Source: Desulfosporosinus youngiae DSM 17734 (GTDB lineage: Bacteria > Bacillota > Desulfitobacteriia > Desulfitobacteriales > Desulfitobacteriaceae). From it: 64,000 nt of DNA. Position numbers and translations under genes: made by a program. This document shows positions 8,702 to 16,692 of this stretch, piece after piece; positions within the stretch are counted from its first letter, which is position 1; every line of letters starts with the position of its first letter. The stretch is taken from the NCBI RefSeq assembly GCF_000244895.1, contig NZ_CM001441.1, positions 2,686,226 through 2,750,225 on the forward strand. The letters run 5' to 3'. The notes under the pieces are model-generated. The model did not search any database, was not told the DNA's origin, and saw only the letters and a list, made by a program, of their open reading frames with translations.

Positions 8702-9388
8702 TTATTCATTCATCCGATAGGGTTTTCTGTAAAGCTCCTTTTTTTTCAGCCCATTTTTGCGTGCCATGGTAATCCAGCCCCTGCCGCCCATGAAATAGTA
8801 GAGGGGCCTGGAAAATGGATACTTAGCTTCAATATAAATAGACTCCATCATTGTAGAATTCTCAGCTTGAATATCGGCTGCCATAGAGGCAAAAGCAGAG
8901 TTGAGTTTTTGAACAGCCTTTTTCATAAAAGGTGCTTCTTTGGCGGCAACCATCATGGAACCGCCGCCGATGAGCACGCCGAAGCGGAACTCGGCGTTTA
9001 GATGCCGGCTAAAGCTTTGGATAACCCGGACAGCCTCCAGGTTTATTTCCGGTTCGGGAAACCCGCAATTAACAATAGCATATACTTTGACCTGTTTATT
9101 AAGCTTCCCGCGGGCAGTGCAATAAGTTTGATAATCAACTAAAAAGCGGGTTAACATACCCGGCAAACAAAAATAGTAAAGAGGAAATGAAATAATTATG
9201 ACGTCGGCCCGGGCAAGGGCTGCAAAATCCTCTGCCAAGCTATGAGTTAAGAAGCTTTTTCTGACGTCGATGAATGTTTTGCTAAACAAATCAGAATTGA
9301 TCCGGCTTCCCGCCATTTCCAGGAATTCCTTGGAGGTTGACCGTTCGTTTAGCTTAGGGCTGGCGCTGACTAAAACCACATCTTTCAC
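8702..9388 (-). CDS. Flavodoxin-fold NAD(P)H-dependent oxidoreductase
   Basis: A 228-residue protein with a flavodoxin-like fold: an N-terminal phosphate-loop region (VLVSASPKLNERSTS) followed by ARADVIIISFPLYYFCLPGML, the strand-loop that holds the flavin ring in FMN reductases. It overlaps the preceding flavoprotein gene by 4 bp (ATGA), indicating translational coupling and a two-gene operon. The C-terminal 60 residues are basic and partly hydrophobic. It probably reduces quinones, nitro compounds or a protein partner; the substrate is not predictable. Confidence 0.8.
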   Translation of the reverse strand: MKDVVLVSASPKLNERSTSKEFLEMAGSRINSDLFSKTFIDVRKSFLTHSLAEDFAALARADVIIISFPLYYFCLPGMLTRFLVDYQTYCTARGKLNKQVKVYAIVNCGFPEPEINLEAVRVIQSFSRHLNAEFRFGVLIGGGSMMVAAKEAPFMKKAVQKLNSAFASMAADIQAENSTMMESIYIEAKYPFSRPLYYFMGGRGWITMARKNGLKKKELYRKPYRMNE

Positions 9389-9945
9389 AGCAGTCCACCT
9401 ACCCTTCCAAGTTCAAGGCTATTTAAGGCCCGTATTGTGTTCTCGAATGGTTCCTGATAGATCAGGACTTCAATACTTCTGCGGTGTTTTTTGGTGATAT
9501 CAATGAAAAGCTGTTTATCCTCCTTGGAAATCTCATCTCCGTAACCGATGATAATCTGACTGGGATAGGTGTCATAGCGAGGAGGGTGCATTGTAGAGCC
9601 GTCCGGTCTTTTTTCGAAAAACGGCAGCATATTTGGCAAACCTCTGTCAATAACATTTTTGATGGTTGGGCTGAACTGCCCGAAGATGATTGGACTGAGA
9701 TAAATAACCAGGTCGCTGTTCATTATCTTTCCGTTGATTTGGGCCATTTCGTCGTTGATAACACATTCCCCGGGCTTTTTGATCCAGCAGGCAAAGCAGC
9801 CCATGCAAAAGGTCACCTTATCCGCTTTTAGCTCCATCATCTCTATCTCATATCCCTTTTGTTTGAAGAACTTGCCTGTGAAATCATTGAGCTCTTGATA
9901 GGTATTGGTCAGATACTCCTGATCCGAAATCACCAAGGCTTTCAT
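9385..9945 (-). CDS. NADPH-dependent FMN reductase-like protein with Cys motif
   Basis: A 186-residue flavodoxin-fold protein (MKALVISDQEY, SDLVIYLSPIIFGQFSP, KNVIDRG). It carries the Cys cluster CMGCFACWIKKPGEC seen in iron-sulfur flavoprotein-type FMN reductases, which may bind a [4Fe-4S] cluster or serve as a thiol centre. First gene of the minus-strand pair, with a 4-bp overlap to the second. The upstream gap contains two operator-like palindromes shared with the divergent TetR gene. Confidence 0.8.
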   Translation of the reverse strand: MKALVISDQEYLTNTYQELNDFTGKFFKQKGYEIEMMELKADKVTFCMGCFACWIKKPGECVINDEMAQINGKIMNSDLVIYLSPIIFGQFSPTIKNVIDRGLPNMLPFFEKRPDGSTMHPPRYDTYPSQIIIGYGDEISKEDKQLFIDITKKHRRSIEVLIYQEPFENTIRALNSLELGRVGGLL

Positions 9946-9966
9946 TTAATTCACTTCCTATCAAAT

Positions 9967-10018
9967 TGTTTACAGTGTCAACATAATAATAGCACGCAAT
10001 GTTTACGATGTAAACATT
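9967..10018. promoter_or_regulatory. Two TetR-type palindromes between divergent genes
   Basis: The second site is a perfect 9-3-9 palindrome, AATGTTTAC / GAT / GTAAACATT (9998-10018). The first, TGTTTAC / AGT / GTCAACA (9967-9983), is the same dyad with one mismatch. They lie in the 127-bp gap between the flavoprotein pair and the TetR gene, with TATACT (10033-10038) as likely -10 of the TetR promoter. Confidence 0.7.
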
Positions 10019-10072
10019 TTATTATTTTGTGGTATACTATAGTTATGTTTTGTTGAGAGGAAGTATAGTCGA

Positions 10073-10669
10073 ATGTCAAACGAAAATTACCATCATGAAA
10101 ATTTAAAGGCCGAATTGATTAAAAAGGGTTTAAAGCTTTTAGATGAAGAAGGGTATGAAAACGTTTCCTTGCGCAAGGTGGCGAAAGCCTGCGGTGTAAG
10201 CCACACCGCACCCTATAGGCATTTTGATAGTAAAGACGATCTGATCCTGGCGATTGCTATCGAAGCCCACCATAAATTCAACCAATGCCTGGAGGAAGCC
10301 GTTAATAAATATCCCCAGGACAATAAAAGCCAGCTTAAGGAAATGGGTTATGCCTATGTTAAGTTCTTTGTAGAAAATCCGGAGTATTTGCGGTTGTTTT
10401 TTCTAAGTGACTTTGCTGATAATCTTAAAAAGATGAATCACGAAACTTTGATCAATGGCGAGCAGCCTTTCCATACGTTTTATCAGGCCATCGAACGCTG
10501 CCAATCGGAGATCCAAAACCGGGAAGGGGAGAGTGTTGACCTAAATGCCTTGGCCTTGTCCTGCTGGGGTTTGGTGCACGGTATGGCCATATTGATTGCC
10601 AAAAAGGATTTTTCTTATGATGGTGATTATCTGGAGCTTGTCAGAAAGGTACTTTGGGATACATTTTAA
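10073..10669 (+). CDS. TetR-family repressor (WHG-type C-terminus)
   Basis: A 198-residue regulator. The N-terminal HTH is clear (LKAELIKKGLKLLDEEGYEN, SLRKVAKACGVSHTAPYRHF), and the C-terminal region with ALALSCWGLVHGMAIL resembles the WHG/TetR_C ligand domain. It is divergent from the two FMN-reductase-like genes, and both promoters share the palindromes at 9967-10018, so it very probably represses them and itself. A GAGAGGAAG ribosome binding site precedes the ATG. Confidence 0.88.
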   Translation: MSNENYHHENLKAELIKKGLKLLDEEGYENVSLRKVAKACGVSHTAPYRHFDSKDDLILAIAIEAHHKFNQCLEEAVNKYPQDNKSQLKEMGYAYVKFFVENPEYLRLFFLSDFADNLKKMNHETLINGEQPFHTFYQAIERCQSEIQNREGESVDLNALALSCWGLVHGMAILIAKKDFSYDGDYLELVRKVLWDTF

Positions 10670-10777
10670 TTGGGATTTGCAGATATCCCGGAAAAGTGAG
10701 AGTTGCTAAATCTAATAGAGAATCATACAATCTAAGAGTGATGATAATAACTAGTTTGCGATAATAGGAGGAGCAAC

Positions 10778-11101
10778 ATGAATTGGAACTATGAAAAAGG
10801 ACGGATTTACGGCACGGATGATAAAGGGGAATTGATGTGTGAGACCACGTTTATTCGCAGAGAAAATGGCGATGTGAATATAGATCATACCTATGTTAAC
10901 CCTGCTTTAAGAGGTCAGGGGATAGCCGGTAAAATGATGACTGTAGTGGCTGAGTATTTTAGGAAAGAAGGATATAAAGCTGCGGCTACCTGTTCCTATG
11001 CTAATATTTGGTTGAAACGGCATGAAAAACAGTATCCGGATATTGTTTCCCATGCTATGGATGATCAAGCCGTGGCCTGCAAGATTGACGGCAAACATTA
11101 A
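10778..11101 (+). CDS. YjdJ-like small GNAT acetyltransferase
   Basis: A 107-residue compact GNAT-fold protein of the YjdJ/N-acetyltransf_CG type. The acetyl-CoA pyrophosphate-binding signature RGQGIA is at residues 45-50, followed by a helix (MMTVVAEYFRKEGYKA) and the family's SYANIWLKRHEKQYPD tail. Strong AGGAGGAGC site 8 nt before the ATG. Small proteins of this group are otherwise uncharacterised; substrate unknown. Single gene with its own promoter region. Confidence 0.85.
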   Translation: MNWNYEKGRIYGTDDKGELMCETTFIRRENGDVNIDHTYVNPALRGQGIAGKMMTVVAEYFRKEGYKAAATCSYANIWLKRHEKQYPDIVSHAMDDQAVACKIDGKH

Positions 11102-11119
11102 GACGCCGAGAATGATCTT

Positions 11120-11611
11120 TCAGCTTGAGCCTATAACTTTTTGATGAACATTTTTATGTTTCTTTTCAATATAGTCGTTTAATTTTAGGTAACCCCAGGT
11201 TGCCAAAGTGAACCATAATGTGAAATTTGCCACTCTTAGCAAAAAATTAGGCTCAATGAACATCCCTAAGTTGACTAATACTCTTGAATAAATCATGCTC
11301 ATAACTATCCCTGATGCAGGAAATATATAAACAAAGGGCTTATGCTTAGGTAGAAGATAGAAGTATATAATGTAGAATGCACACCAGGATACGGGTGAGT
11401 CAATTGGCAAATATTCATAGCCAAAGGGAGCAAAGTTAATCCACCTGAAAACATTGGTTAGATGACCAATTGTAAGTCCTATGACATCATAGGTACTGCC
11501 GAATATCATTCCATATATTGTAAGACGACGGATTTCCTTTCTTGGAACAAGTATGACAAGTGCGAGAAGAAATATTGCCAATTTTATGAGATGCATAAAG
11601 CAAAAAGGCAT
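11120..11611 (-). CDS. CBO0543-like polytopic membrane protein
   Basis: A 163-residue hydrophobic protein with about five predicted membrane segments and the conserved-looking loop WINFAPFGYEYLPIDSPVSW. This matches what I recall of the CBO0543 family of Clostridia/Bacilli membrane proteins; function is not known. AAGGAGG lies 8 nt upstream of the ATG. It converges with the GNAT gene (18-bp gap). Confidence 0.65.
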   Translation of the reverse strand: MPFCFMHLIKLAIFLLALVILVPRKEIRRLTIYGMIFGSTYDVIGLTIGHLTNVFRWINFAPFGYEYLPIDSPVSWCAFYIIYFYLLPKHKPFVYIFPASGIVMSMIYSRVLVNLGMFIEPNFLLRVANFTLWFTLATWGYLKLNDYIEKKHKNVHQKVIGSS

Positions 11612-11720
11612 TTATTAAAACCTCCTTGAATTCCGTAGATTCAGTTTTGTTTTAGTCTATCATTTCCATTATTTGTGAAACTATGTGGTGGCCGAATTAT
11701 TGAGGAATGGGAACAGTCTC

Positions 11721-11771
11721 TTGACAAGTGAGGCCAGAGAAAATACAATAAAACTAACCGAACGGTTAGTT
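11721..11771 (+). promoter_or_regulatory. Promoter and operator of the TetR gene at 11788
   Basis: TTGACA (11721-11726), 17-bp spacer and TACAAT (11744-11749) form a near-consensus promoter. Immediately downstream is a 9-2-9 palindrome: AACTAACCG, AA, CGGTTAGTT (11752-11771). A near-identical site occurs at 12475-12494. Confidence 0.8.
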
Positions 11772-11787
11772 AAAAGGCGGGATAAAG

Positions 11788-12402
11788 ATGTCTTCAAAGG
11801 AAAGTTTAAGCACCGTTGAAAAGATCCTTCAGGCAGCGGAAGAACTATTCGCAGAAAGGGGTTTTGATGGTACAAGTGTCAATCTGATCGCGGAAAAAGC
11901 AGACGTTAACAAAGCCATGATCTATTACCATTTTAAAGATAAAAATGACCTTATTAATTCCATGTTTGAACGGATCTTGAGAGAAGCGGAGCACTATTTA
12001 AAACGTGCCTTTGCTGCTCACTCTGATAGCGGCATAGAGGTCAGTCATCTGGATCGTATTGAAGAGGAACTTAACTTTTTAAGTAAACGAAAACGAATTA
12101 TCTCAGTTATGATGATGGAAGCCTTAAAAGGAGATGAGAAAGATAATTATTTCTTCAAATGCGCTGAACGTGTTTTCAAACATGAATTGAAGGGCTTTAA
12201 AAGTGAATCCGGTGAAATTGAGGAGAATTCTTCGGACCGTCAAAGGGATTTAGTTTATGAATTTTTCACCGGTTTTGTCCCAATCATTGCTTTTGTTGTT
12301 TTTAATGAGAAATGGTGCGACTACTTTAAATGTGATTCGGATAAGGCCATGGAGTATTTTTTAGAGTCATTTCGAAAAACCCATTTAGCGTCAAATTTTT
12401 AA
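11788..12402 (+). CDS. TetR-family repressor
   Basis: A 204-residue TetR regulator: HTH region STVEKILQAAEELFAERGFD, then NLIAEKADVNKAMIYYHFKDK, followed by a helical effector domain with several Cys residues. The promoter carries a perfect palindrome right after the -10 box. The same half-sites recur before the following methyltransferase gene, so this repressor most likely controls both transcription units. Confidence 0.9.
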   Translation: MSSKESLSTVEKILQAAEELFAERGFDGTSVNLIAEKADVNKAMIYYHFKDKNDLINSMFERILREAEHYLKRAFAAHSDSGIEVSHLDRIEEELNFLSKRKRIISVMMMEALKGDEKDNYFFKCAERVFKHELKGFKSESGEIEENSSDRQRDLVYEFFTGFVPIIAFVVFNEKWCDYFKCDSDKAMEYFLESFRKTHLASNF

Positions 12403-12474
12403 AGCATCAGGTTTTATAAGCTTAGCTTAAATCTCCCCATAGTCTTACTTTCAAGGGGAAAATCGATAAGGCGT

Positions 12475-12494
12475 ATTAACCGGACGGTTGGTTA
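12475..12494 (+). promoter_or_regulatory. Second operator copy upstream of the methyltransferase
   Basis: The core AACCG-GA-CGGTT, with GGTTA downstream, matches the operator at 11752-11771 in both half-sites and spacing. It lies about 65 bp before the methyltransferase start. Confidence 0.7.
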
Positions 12495-12558
12495 ATTATT
12501 TACGGATCAGAAAATTATACTGAGAAAAAAGGCCTAAATATGTGAGGAGGGCTTAGAT

Positions 12559-13131
12559 ATGAGTAACAGTGTTTGCCCATGGTGGTTAGGTTATTTTCTG
12601 CTGCTGAATCCGATAAGGAGTATGATTCATAGTCCTGAGAAGATACTAAAAAATCACGTTAATAAGGGGATGTTCGTCTTAGACATAGGATGCGGAATGG
12701 GATACTTCAGTTTGCCAATGGCGAAACTGGTGGGGGATAAGGGAAGTGTTTTGGCAATTGATCTCCAAGAGAGGATGTTAACGGCTCTGAACAGGAGAGC
12801 CAGGAAAGCTAATTTGACAAATAACCTGGAAACAAGGCTTTGCTCAAATAACTCACTGAACCTTGATGATGTTGCCGGGAAAATAGATTTTGCCTTAGCC
12901 TTTGCCATGGTTCATGAGGTTCCGGATAAGGATAGGCTTTTAATAGAACTACATAAAGCATTAAAATCGGGCGGGAAGCTCCTAATTGCTGAACCAAAAG
13001 GACATGTTAAGGAAAAAGAGTTTAATGATTGTCTGAATTTGGCCCGAAGTATAGGGTTTAATATTGCAGAGAGACCTGAAATTGGCAAAAGCTTCTCTGC
13101 TCTGCTTACGAAGCAGACGCTGAATTGTTGA
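12559..13131 (+). CDS. Class I SAM-dependent methyltransferase
   Basis: A 190-residue Rossmann-fold methyltransferase. Motif I is LDIGCGMGYF (residues 41-50), the acidic SAM-ribose residue is in VLAIDLQERML, and a post-motif IDFALAFAMVHEV and GGKLLIAEPKG follow in order. The N-terminus VCPWWLGYFLLLNPIRSMIHSPEKIL is typical of an uncharacterised clostridial subgroup. AGGAGGGC precedes the ATG. Shared operator sequence with the upstream TetR gene suggests it is the target of that repressor; the methyl acceptor is unknown. Confidence 0.87.
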   Translation: MSNSVCPWWLGYFLLLNPIRSMIHSPEKILKNHVNKGMFVLDIGCGMGYFSLPMAKLVGDKGSVLAIDLQERMLTALNRRARKANLTNNLETRLCSNNSLNLDDVAGKIDFALAFAMVHEVPDKDRLLIELHKALKSGGKLLIAEPKGHVKEKEFNDCLNLARSIGFNIAERPEIGKSFSALLTKQTLNC

Positions 13132-13220
13132 AATCTGTTTAAGTATCGCCGGCTCTGCCACAGGAAATAGTCATGTTATAATGGAAGACAGTTAAGAAGA
13201 GTTTAGGAGGATTTATTAAA

Positions 13221-13748
13221 ATGGATAATAATGATATCTTAATTCGATTAAGATATGCTCTGAATTTAAGGGATAAAGAAGTGGCAGAGATATTTAAACT
13301 TGGCGGCGTTGAACTAACTGAAGATATGGTGAGAAAACTGCTCATAAAACCAAAGGACACTTATGGTTATAATAATGAGGTTGTGGATCATCAGGAAAGA
13401 GAAGCAAAGGAAGAAACCATTAAATGCAAGAACAGTATGCTGGAGACCTTTTTAAATGGGTTAATAATCTTTAAACGAGGAAAGCAAGATCCAAAACCGG
13501 GGCAGCCTGAGACACCGGCACTAGAGAACAATGAAAATCCTAATAATACTTTGCTTAAGAAGTTGAAAATTGCCCTGACCCTGACTAGTGAAGATATGAT
13601 GGATATCTTCAAAGAAACAGGGGTTATTGTCACGAAAGGGGAATTAAGTGCTCTGTTAAGAAAGAGAGGCCATAAGAATTATAAAGAGTGCGGGGATAAA
13701 TACGCTAGAAATTTTCTGAAGGGATTGACTAAAAAACTTAGGGGATAG
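13221..13748 (+). CDS. DUF1456 (YehS-like) protein
   Basis: A 175-residue protein with two copies of the DUF1456 motif. The first (NNDILIRLRYALNLRDKEVAEIFKLGGVELTEDMVRKLL) spans residues 3-41; the second (LLKKLKIALTLTSEDMMDIFKETGVIVTKGELSALL) spans about 111-146 and ends in KNYKECGDKYARNFLKGL. The family is widespread but has no assigned function. AGGAGG site before the ATG. Monocistronic between a methyltransferase and the convergent MFS gene. Confidence 0.88.
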   Translation: MDNNDILIRLRYALNLRDKEVAEIFKLGGVELTEDMVRKLLIKPKDTYGYNNEVVDHQEREAKEETIKCKNSMLETFLNGLIIFKRGKQDPKPGQPETPALENNENPNNTLLKKLKIALTLTSEDMMDIFKETGVIVTKGELSALLRKRGHKNYKECGDKYARNFLKGLTKKLRG

Positions 13749-13897
13749 ACTGTCCTTTGTCAATTTTAATATTAGTTTTATCAATAGCGAAGTATCTGAA
13801 ATCGTATTAGAAGAAGTTTTATTATCTTGATATAATAACGTCAGGAAACAGCGAAACCGCCAAAAACTCATGTTTTTAGCGGTTGTCGTGAGCAAGC

Positions 13898-15256
13898 TTA
13901 CGAAATTTCTTCAAGGGATCTGCCGCCGGTCTTTAGGCCCCATAATAATAAGACTGCTATGGGGAGGCAAACCAGTATCGCGACCATATTGTAAACACCG
14001 GCGAATTGATATTGAGCAAAAACCACGGGAATATACAATTGCAGCACTGAAGTCGCTAAACGTCCTGAGGCATTGTGAATTCCCGTTGAGGTATTCCGCA
14101 TTTTTGTCGGATAATTCTCAGCAATATAGCTGAAGGTGATGAAATTTAAAGCCATATTAGTTGCGATCATCAGGAATCCGCAAAGTACGATAGGACCAAA
14201 GCCTTGCAGCTTTCCAAAAATCACAGATAAGAATGCCACAGACAGAGCCATTGCTGCCATTGGAATTTTTCGGCCGCCTTTGTCAGCAATCAGAGACGAG
14301 AGATAACATCCGGCGGGAACACCAAACATCAGCAGGGAGGATGCTGTCAAAGCATCATTAACGCTTAACCCTCTTTGGTTGAGAAGGGTCGGTGTCCAGT
14401 TAGTAATAACAAACCCGGCGGGAACCGTCAGGATAACAAAGAGCAGGATGATCAACGTCCGTTTTATATATTTCGGTGACAAAATGCCGATCAGAACATC
14501 CATAGTTTTGACACGAGGTTCAACTTTAGAAGAAGCCTGACTTAAATCAACCTTTACGTTGGCTAATTCTTCGATGATCTTTTCAGCTGCCTCTTTTTTA
14601 CCTTGAGCCACTAACCAGCGAGGGGATTCTTTTAAGTATTTGAGACCCAATATGAACCCAATAAGTCCGACTCCGCCCAAGAAGAAAATGTAGCGCCAGG
14701 CTTCCGGACTTAAGGGAATAACGACCCGGCATAAAAGCCCTACCAAAGGGGCGGCCATAAAGCCGACGGAAGCCGTTAAGCTTTGCCACTTGCCCCGGGT
14801 AGCCGCAGGAGACATCTCTGCAATATAGACTTGGGAAGTGACCATCATACAAAAGATTCCGAAACCCGTTAAGGCCCTGGTTATGGTAAAAACTTCGACC
14901 GTGTTAGCGAAGCCGTTCGCTATTGAGCCGAACGAGAAGAGAAGGATTGCACCTAAAAAGGTTTTTCGCCGTCCGATAAAGTCCGAAATAATACCGCCCG
15001 TTAAGCCGCCGAGGGTCATAGCTACAAAATAGGCAAAGTTTATTTTTCCTACCTCTGCCAAAGTAATGCCCCAGCTTTTCATCAATGCGGGAGCAATGAA
15101 ACCAAAATTCCAATTATCCATCTGTTCAAAGAAGTAGGCTAACATAATGATGAAAAATAACAACTTATGGGTCGATGTAACTTCCAGGTCATCAAAATAA
15201 TTGCTCGGGATTGGTTCATTAGGAAGATTAGATTTCCTCTGCACTTCAGCTGCCAT
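13898..15256 (-). CDS. MFS transporter (sugar/aromatic-acid porter type)
   Basis: A 452-residue, about 12-helix major facilitator. Motif A is GGIISDFIGRRKTF, and RALTGFGIFCMMVTSQVYIAEMSPAATRGKWQSL and KYLKESPRWLVAQGKKEAAEKIIEE are the sugar-porter/AAHS-type signatures before and in the central loop. I use the ATG at 15256, which follows an AGGAGGG; 54 further in-frame codons upstream lack a start signal. The LysR gene lies directly upstream on the same strand, and the aryl-sulfate sulfotransferase operon is divergent from the pair. The transporter may move aromatic or sulfated compounds, which is inference from context. Confidence 0.88.
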   Translation of the reverse strand: MAAEVQRKSNLPNEPIPSNYFDDLEVTSTHKLLFFIIMLAYFFEQMDNWNFGFIAPALMKSWGITLAEVGKINFAYFVAMTLGGLTGGIISDFIGRRKTFLGAILLFSFGSIANGFANTVEVFTITRALTGFGIFCMMVTSQVYIAEMSPAATRGKWQSLTASVGFMAAPLVGLLCRVVIPLSPEAWRYIFFLGGVGLIGFILGLKYLKESPRWLVAQGKKEAAEKIIEELANVKVDLSQASSKVEPRVKTMDVLIGILSPKYIKRTLIILLFVILTVPAGFVITNWTPTLLNQRGLSVNDALTASSLLMFGVPAGCYLSSLIADKGGRKIPMAAMALSVAFLSVIFGKLQGFGPIVLCGFLMIATNMALNFITFSYIAENYPTKMRNTSTGIHNASGRLATSVLQLYIPVVFAQYQFAGVYNMVAILVCLPIAVLLLWGLKTGGRSLEEIS

Positions 15257-15458
15257 ATACACCCTCCTGTATTTTGTGATATATTTCTCAAGGTGAAGGA
15301 CCAAAGACTCAGCTAGTCTTTGCTTAGGTTTAGTGAAACAATCTCCTTTCTTTTGTGTTGTATTTTCTGCTTGTACTTGTTCTCTCAATCGTATTATACA
15401 TAATCCAAATAGCACCATAAAACAGAAGCTTATTGTCCTTGGTCACAACAGAATGTGG

Positions 15459-16394
15459 TTACTCGCCCGTTGTCTGGCAGGAGAGTTCCAGAGAGTTTAA
15501 AAACTTTTGGGCAGCAATTGACATAGGGCTGTGAGCCGAACTTACCCAGGTATAGACAAGCTTTAAGCGCAGAGGGGACTGAACGGTGCATTCTTTTAAA
15601 AGCCGGTGATCACTCAGTTCAAGCGCAGAAATAAGCCCCATAGCCAGACCGTCAATGATTGTCTGACGGAATAACTCATTATTAAGGGTTTTTAAAAATA
15701 CCTTAGGTGATTGATGGACCTCCTGAAAAATGAGAGAGACAATCTCACTGTATTGCTTTGTTGCGAAATAGACCATAGGCAGCTTGACCATTTCCTGGGC
15801 AGAAGCCGTCTGCTGTTTGCTCAGTGCCCAGGTTTTTGGAATACAGAGGATCAGATCATCGCGCAAAAGCTCTTTATAGGCTAACTCAGGATAGGTATAC
15901 AAAACCCGGTTTTGAGGATCTTGATAATAAGCTTCAGGAAAATTTATGAGACCTGCCACTGCAGGATCTTTCTTAATAGCGGCAATGGTTTCTGAAGGCG
16001 AGCTCTCTTTCAAAGACAAATTAACCTTCGGATAGTTTGACTTAAATAGTTTCAAAGCTCTGGGTAAAACTGCCGTACCGGAATTATGGGAATGAAAAAG
16101 GGTCAGATCTCCGCTGACCGGTGAGGTTTGCTGCTGAGCAAGCAGTTCCAGCTCGGCCTTAAGTTCCTCATAGGTTTCAACGATCTCCTTTGCTTTGCGG
16201 ATGGTCTTTTGGCCGGCCTCTGTTATGGTTGTTCCCTGCCGGCTGCGATGAAATAATGTAACATTAAGCTCTTGCTCCATCCGTGTAATTATTTGGCTCA
16301 GACCTTGCTGAGAAATATGCATTTTCTCAGCCGACAGCGTAATCGACCGAGACTTGGACAATTCAATCAGGAGTTTTAAATCGTTGATACGCAT
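15459..16394 (-). CDS. LysR-type transcriptional regulator
   Basis: A 311-residue regulator with an N-terminal winged HTH (NDLKLLIELSKSRSITLSAEKMHISQQGLSQIITRMEQEL) and a C-terminal periplasmic-binding-type effector domain (from about residue 90). ATG at 16394 follows AGGAAG; the GTG nine bases upstream is too close to it. It is divergent from the aryl-sulfate sulfotransferase operon, the classical LysR geometry, and precedes the MFS gene on its own strand. It is the best candidate regulator for both. Confidence 0.9.
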   Translation of the reverse strand: MRINDLKLLIELSKSRSITLSAEKMHISQQGLSQIITRMEQELNVTLFHRSRQGTTITEAGQKTIRKAKEIVETYEELKAELELLAQQQTSPVSGDLTLFHSHNSGTAVLPRALKLFKSNYPKVNLSLKESSPSETIAAIKKDPAVAGLINFPEAYYQDPQNRVLYTYPELAYKELLRDDLILCIPKTWALSKQQTASAQEMVKLPMVYFATKQYSEIVSLIFQEVHQSPKVFLKTLNNELFRQTIIDGLAMGLISALELSDHRLLKECTVQSPLRLKLVYTWVSSAHSPMSIAAQKFLNSLELSCQTTGE

Positions 16395-16510
16395 CCCTGT
16401 CACTTCCTATTCGATAGTATCTTAGTTATTCTAACTTGGTTCCGGCAGGTGTACAAGGCAGAAGATTATCGTCTTTATTCTCAAACTTCAAAGTGGGTAC
16501 AGGCAATAAG

Positions 16511-16553
16511 AAGCGTTCTTCTCTCAGGATAAAATGGGAGAAGGACGCTTTTC
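16511..16553 (+). terminator. Hairpin in the AssT leader region
   Basis: Arms AAGCG(T)TCTTCTC (16511-16523) and GAGAAGGACGCTT (16538-16550) pair with one G-T, followed by TTCT. It lies in the gap between the divergent LysR and sulfotransferase genes, where a terminator is unexpected; it may insulate the two promoters. Confidence 0.45.
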
Positions 16554-16610
16554 TGTTCCGCTAACAACTAATCCTTGTGATAAAGAACAATGAAGTCATG
16601 TTTTATATTG

Positions 16611-16635
16611 TACTATATAGAACTATATAATGTAC
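16611..16635. promoter_or_regulatory. Dyad symmetry upstream of AssT
   Basis: TACTATATAG, AA, CTATATAATGTA forms an imperfect inverted repeat containing a TATAAT-like hexamer (16625-16630), about 60 bp before the sulfotransferase start. It could be its -10 region with an overlapping regulator site. Confidence 0.4.
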
Positions 16636-16692
16636 TGGAAAGAACAAGGAGGAATACCTCTGAAATAAATCTGTTTATAAGGAGTGAACGTT

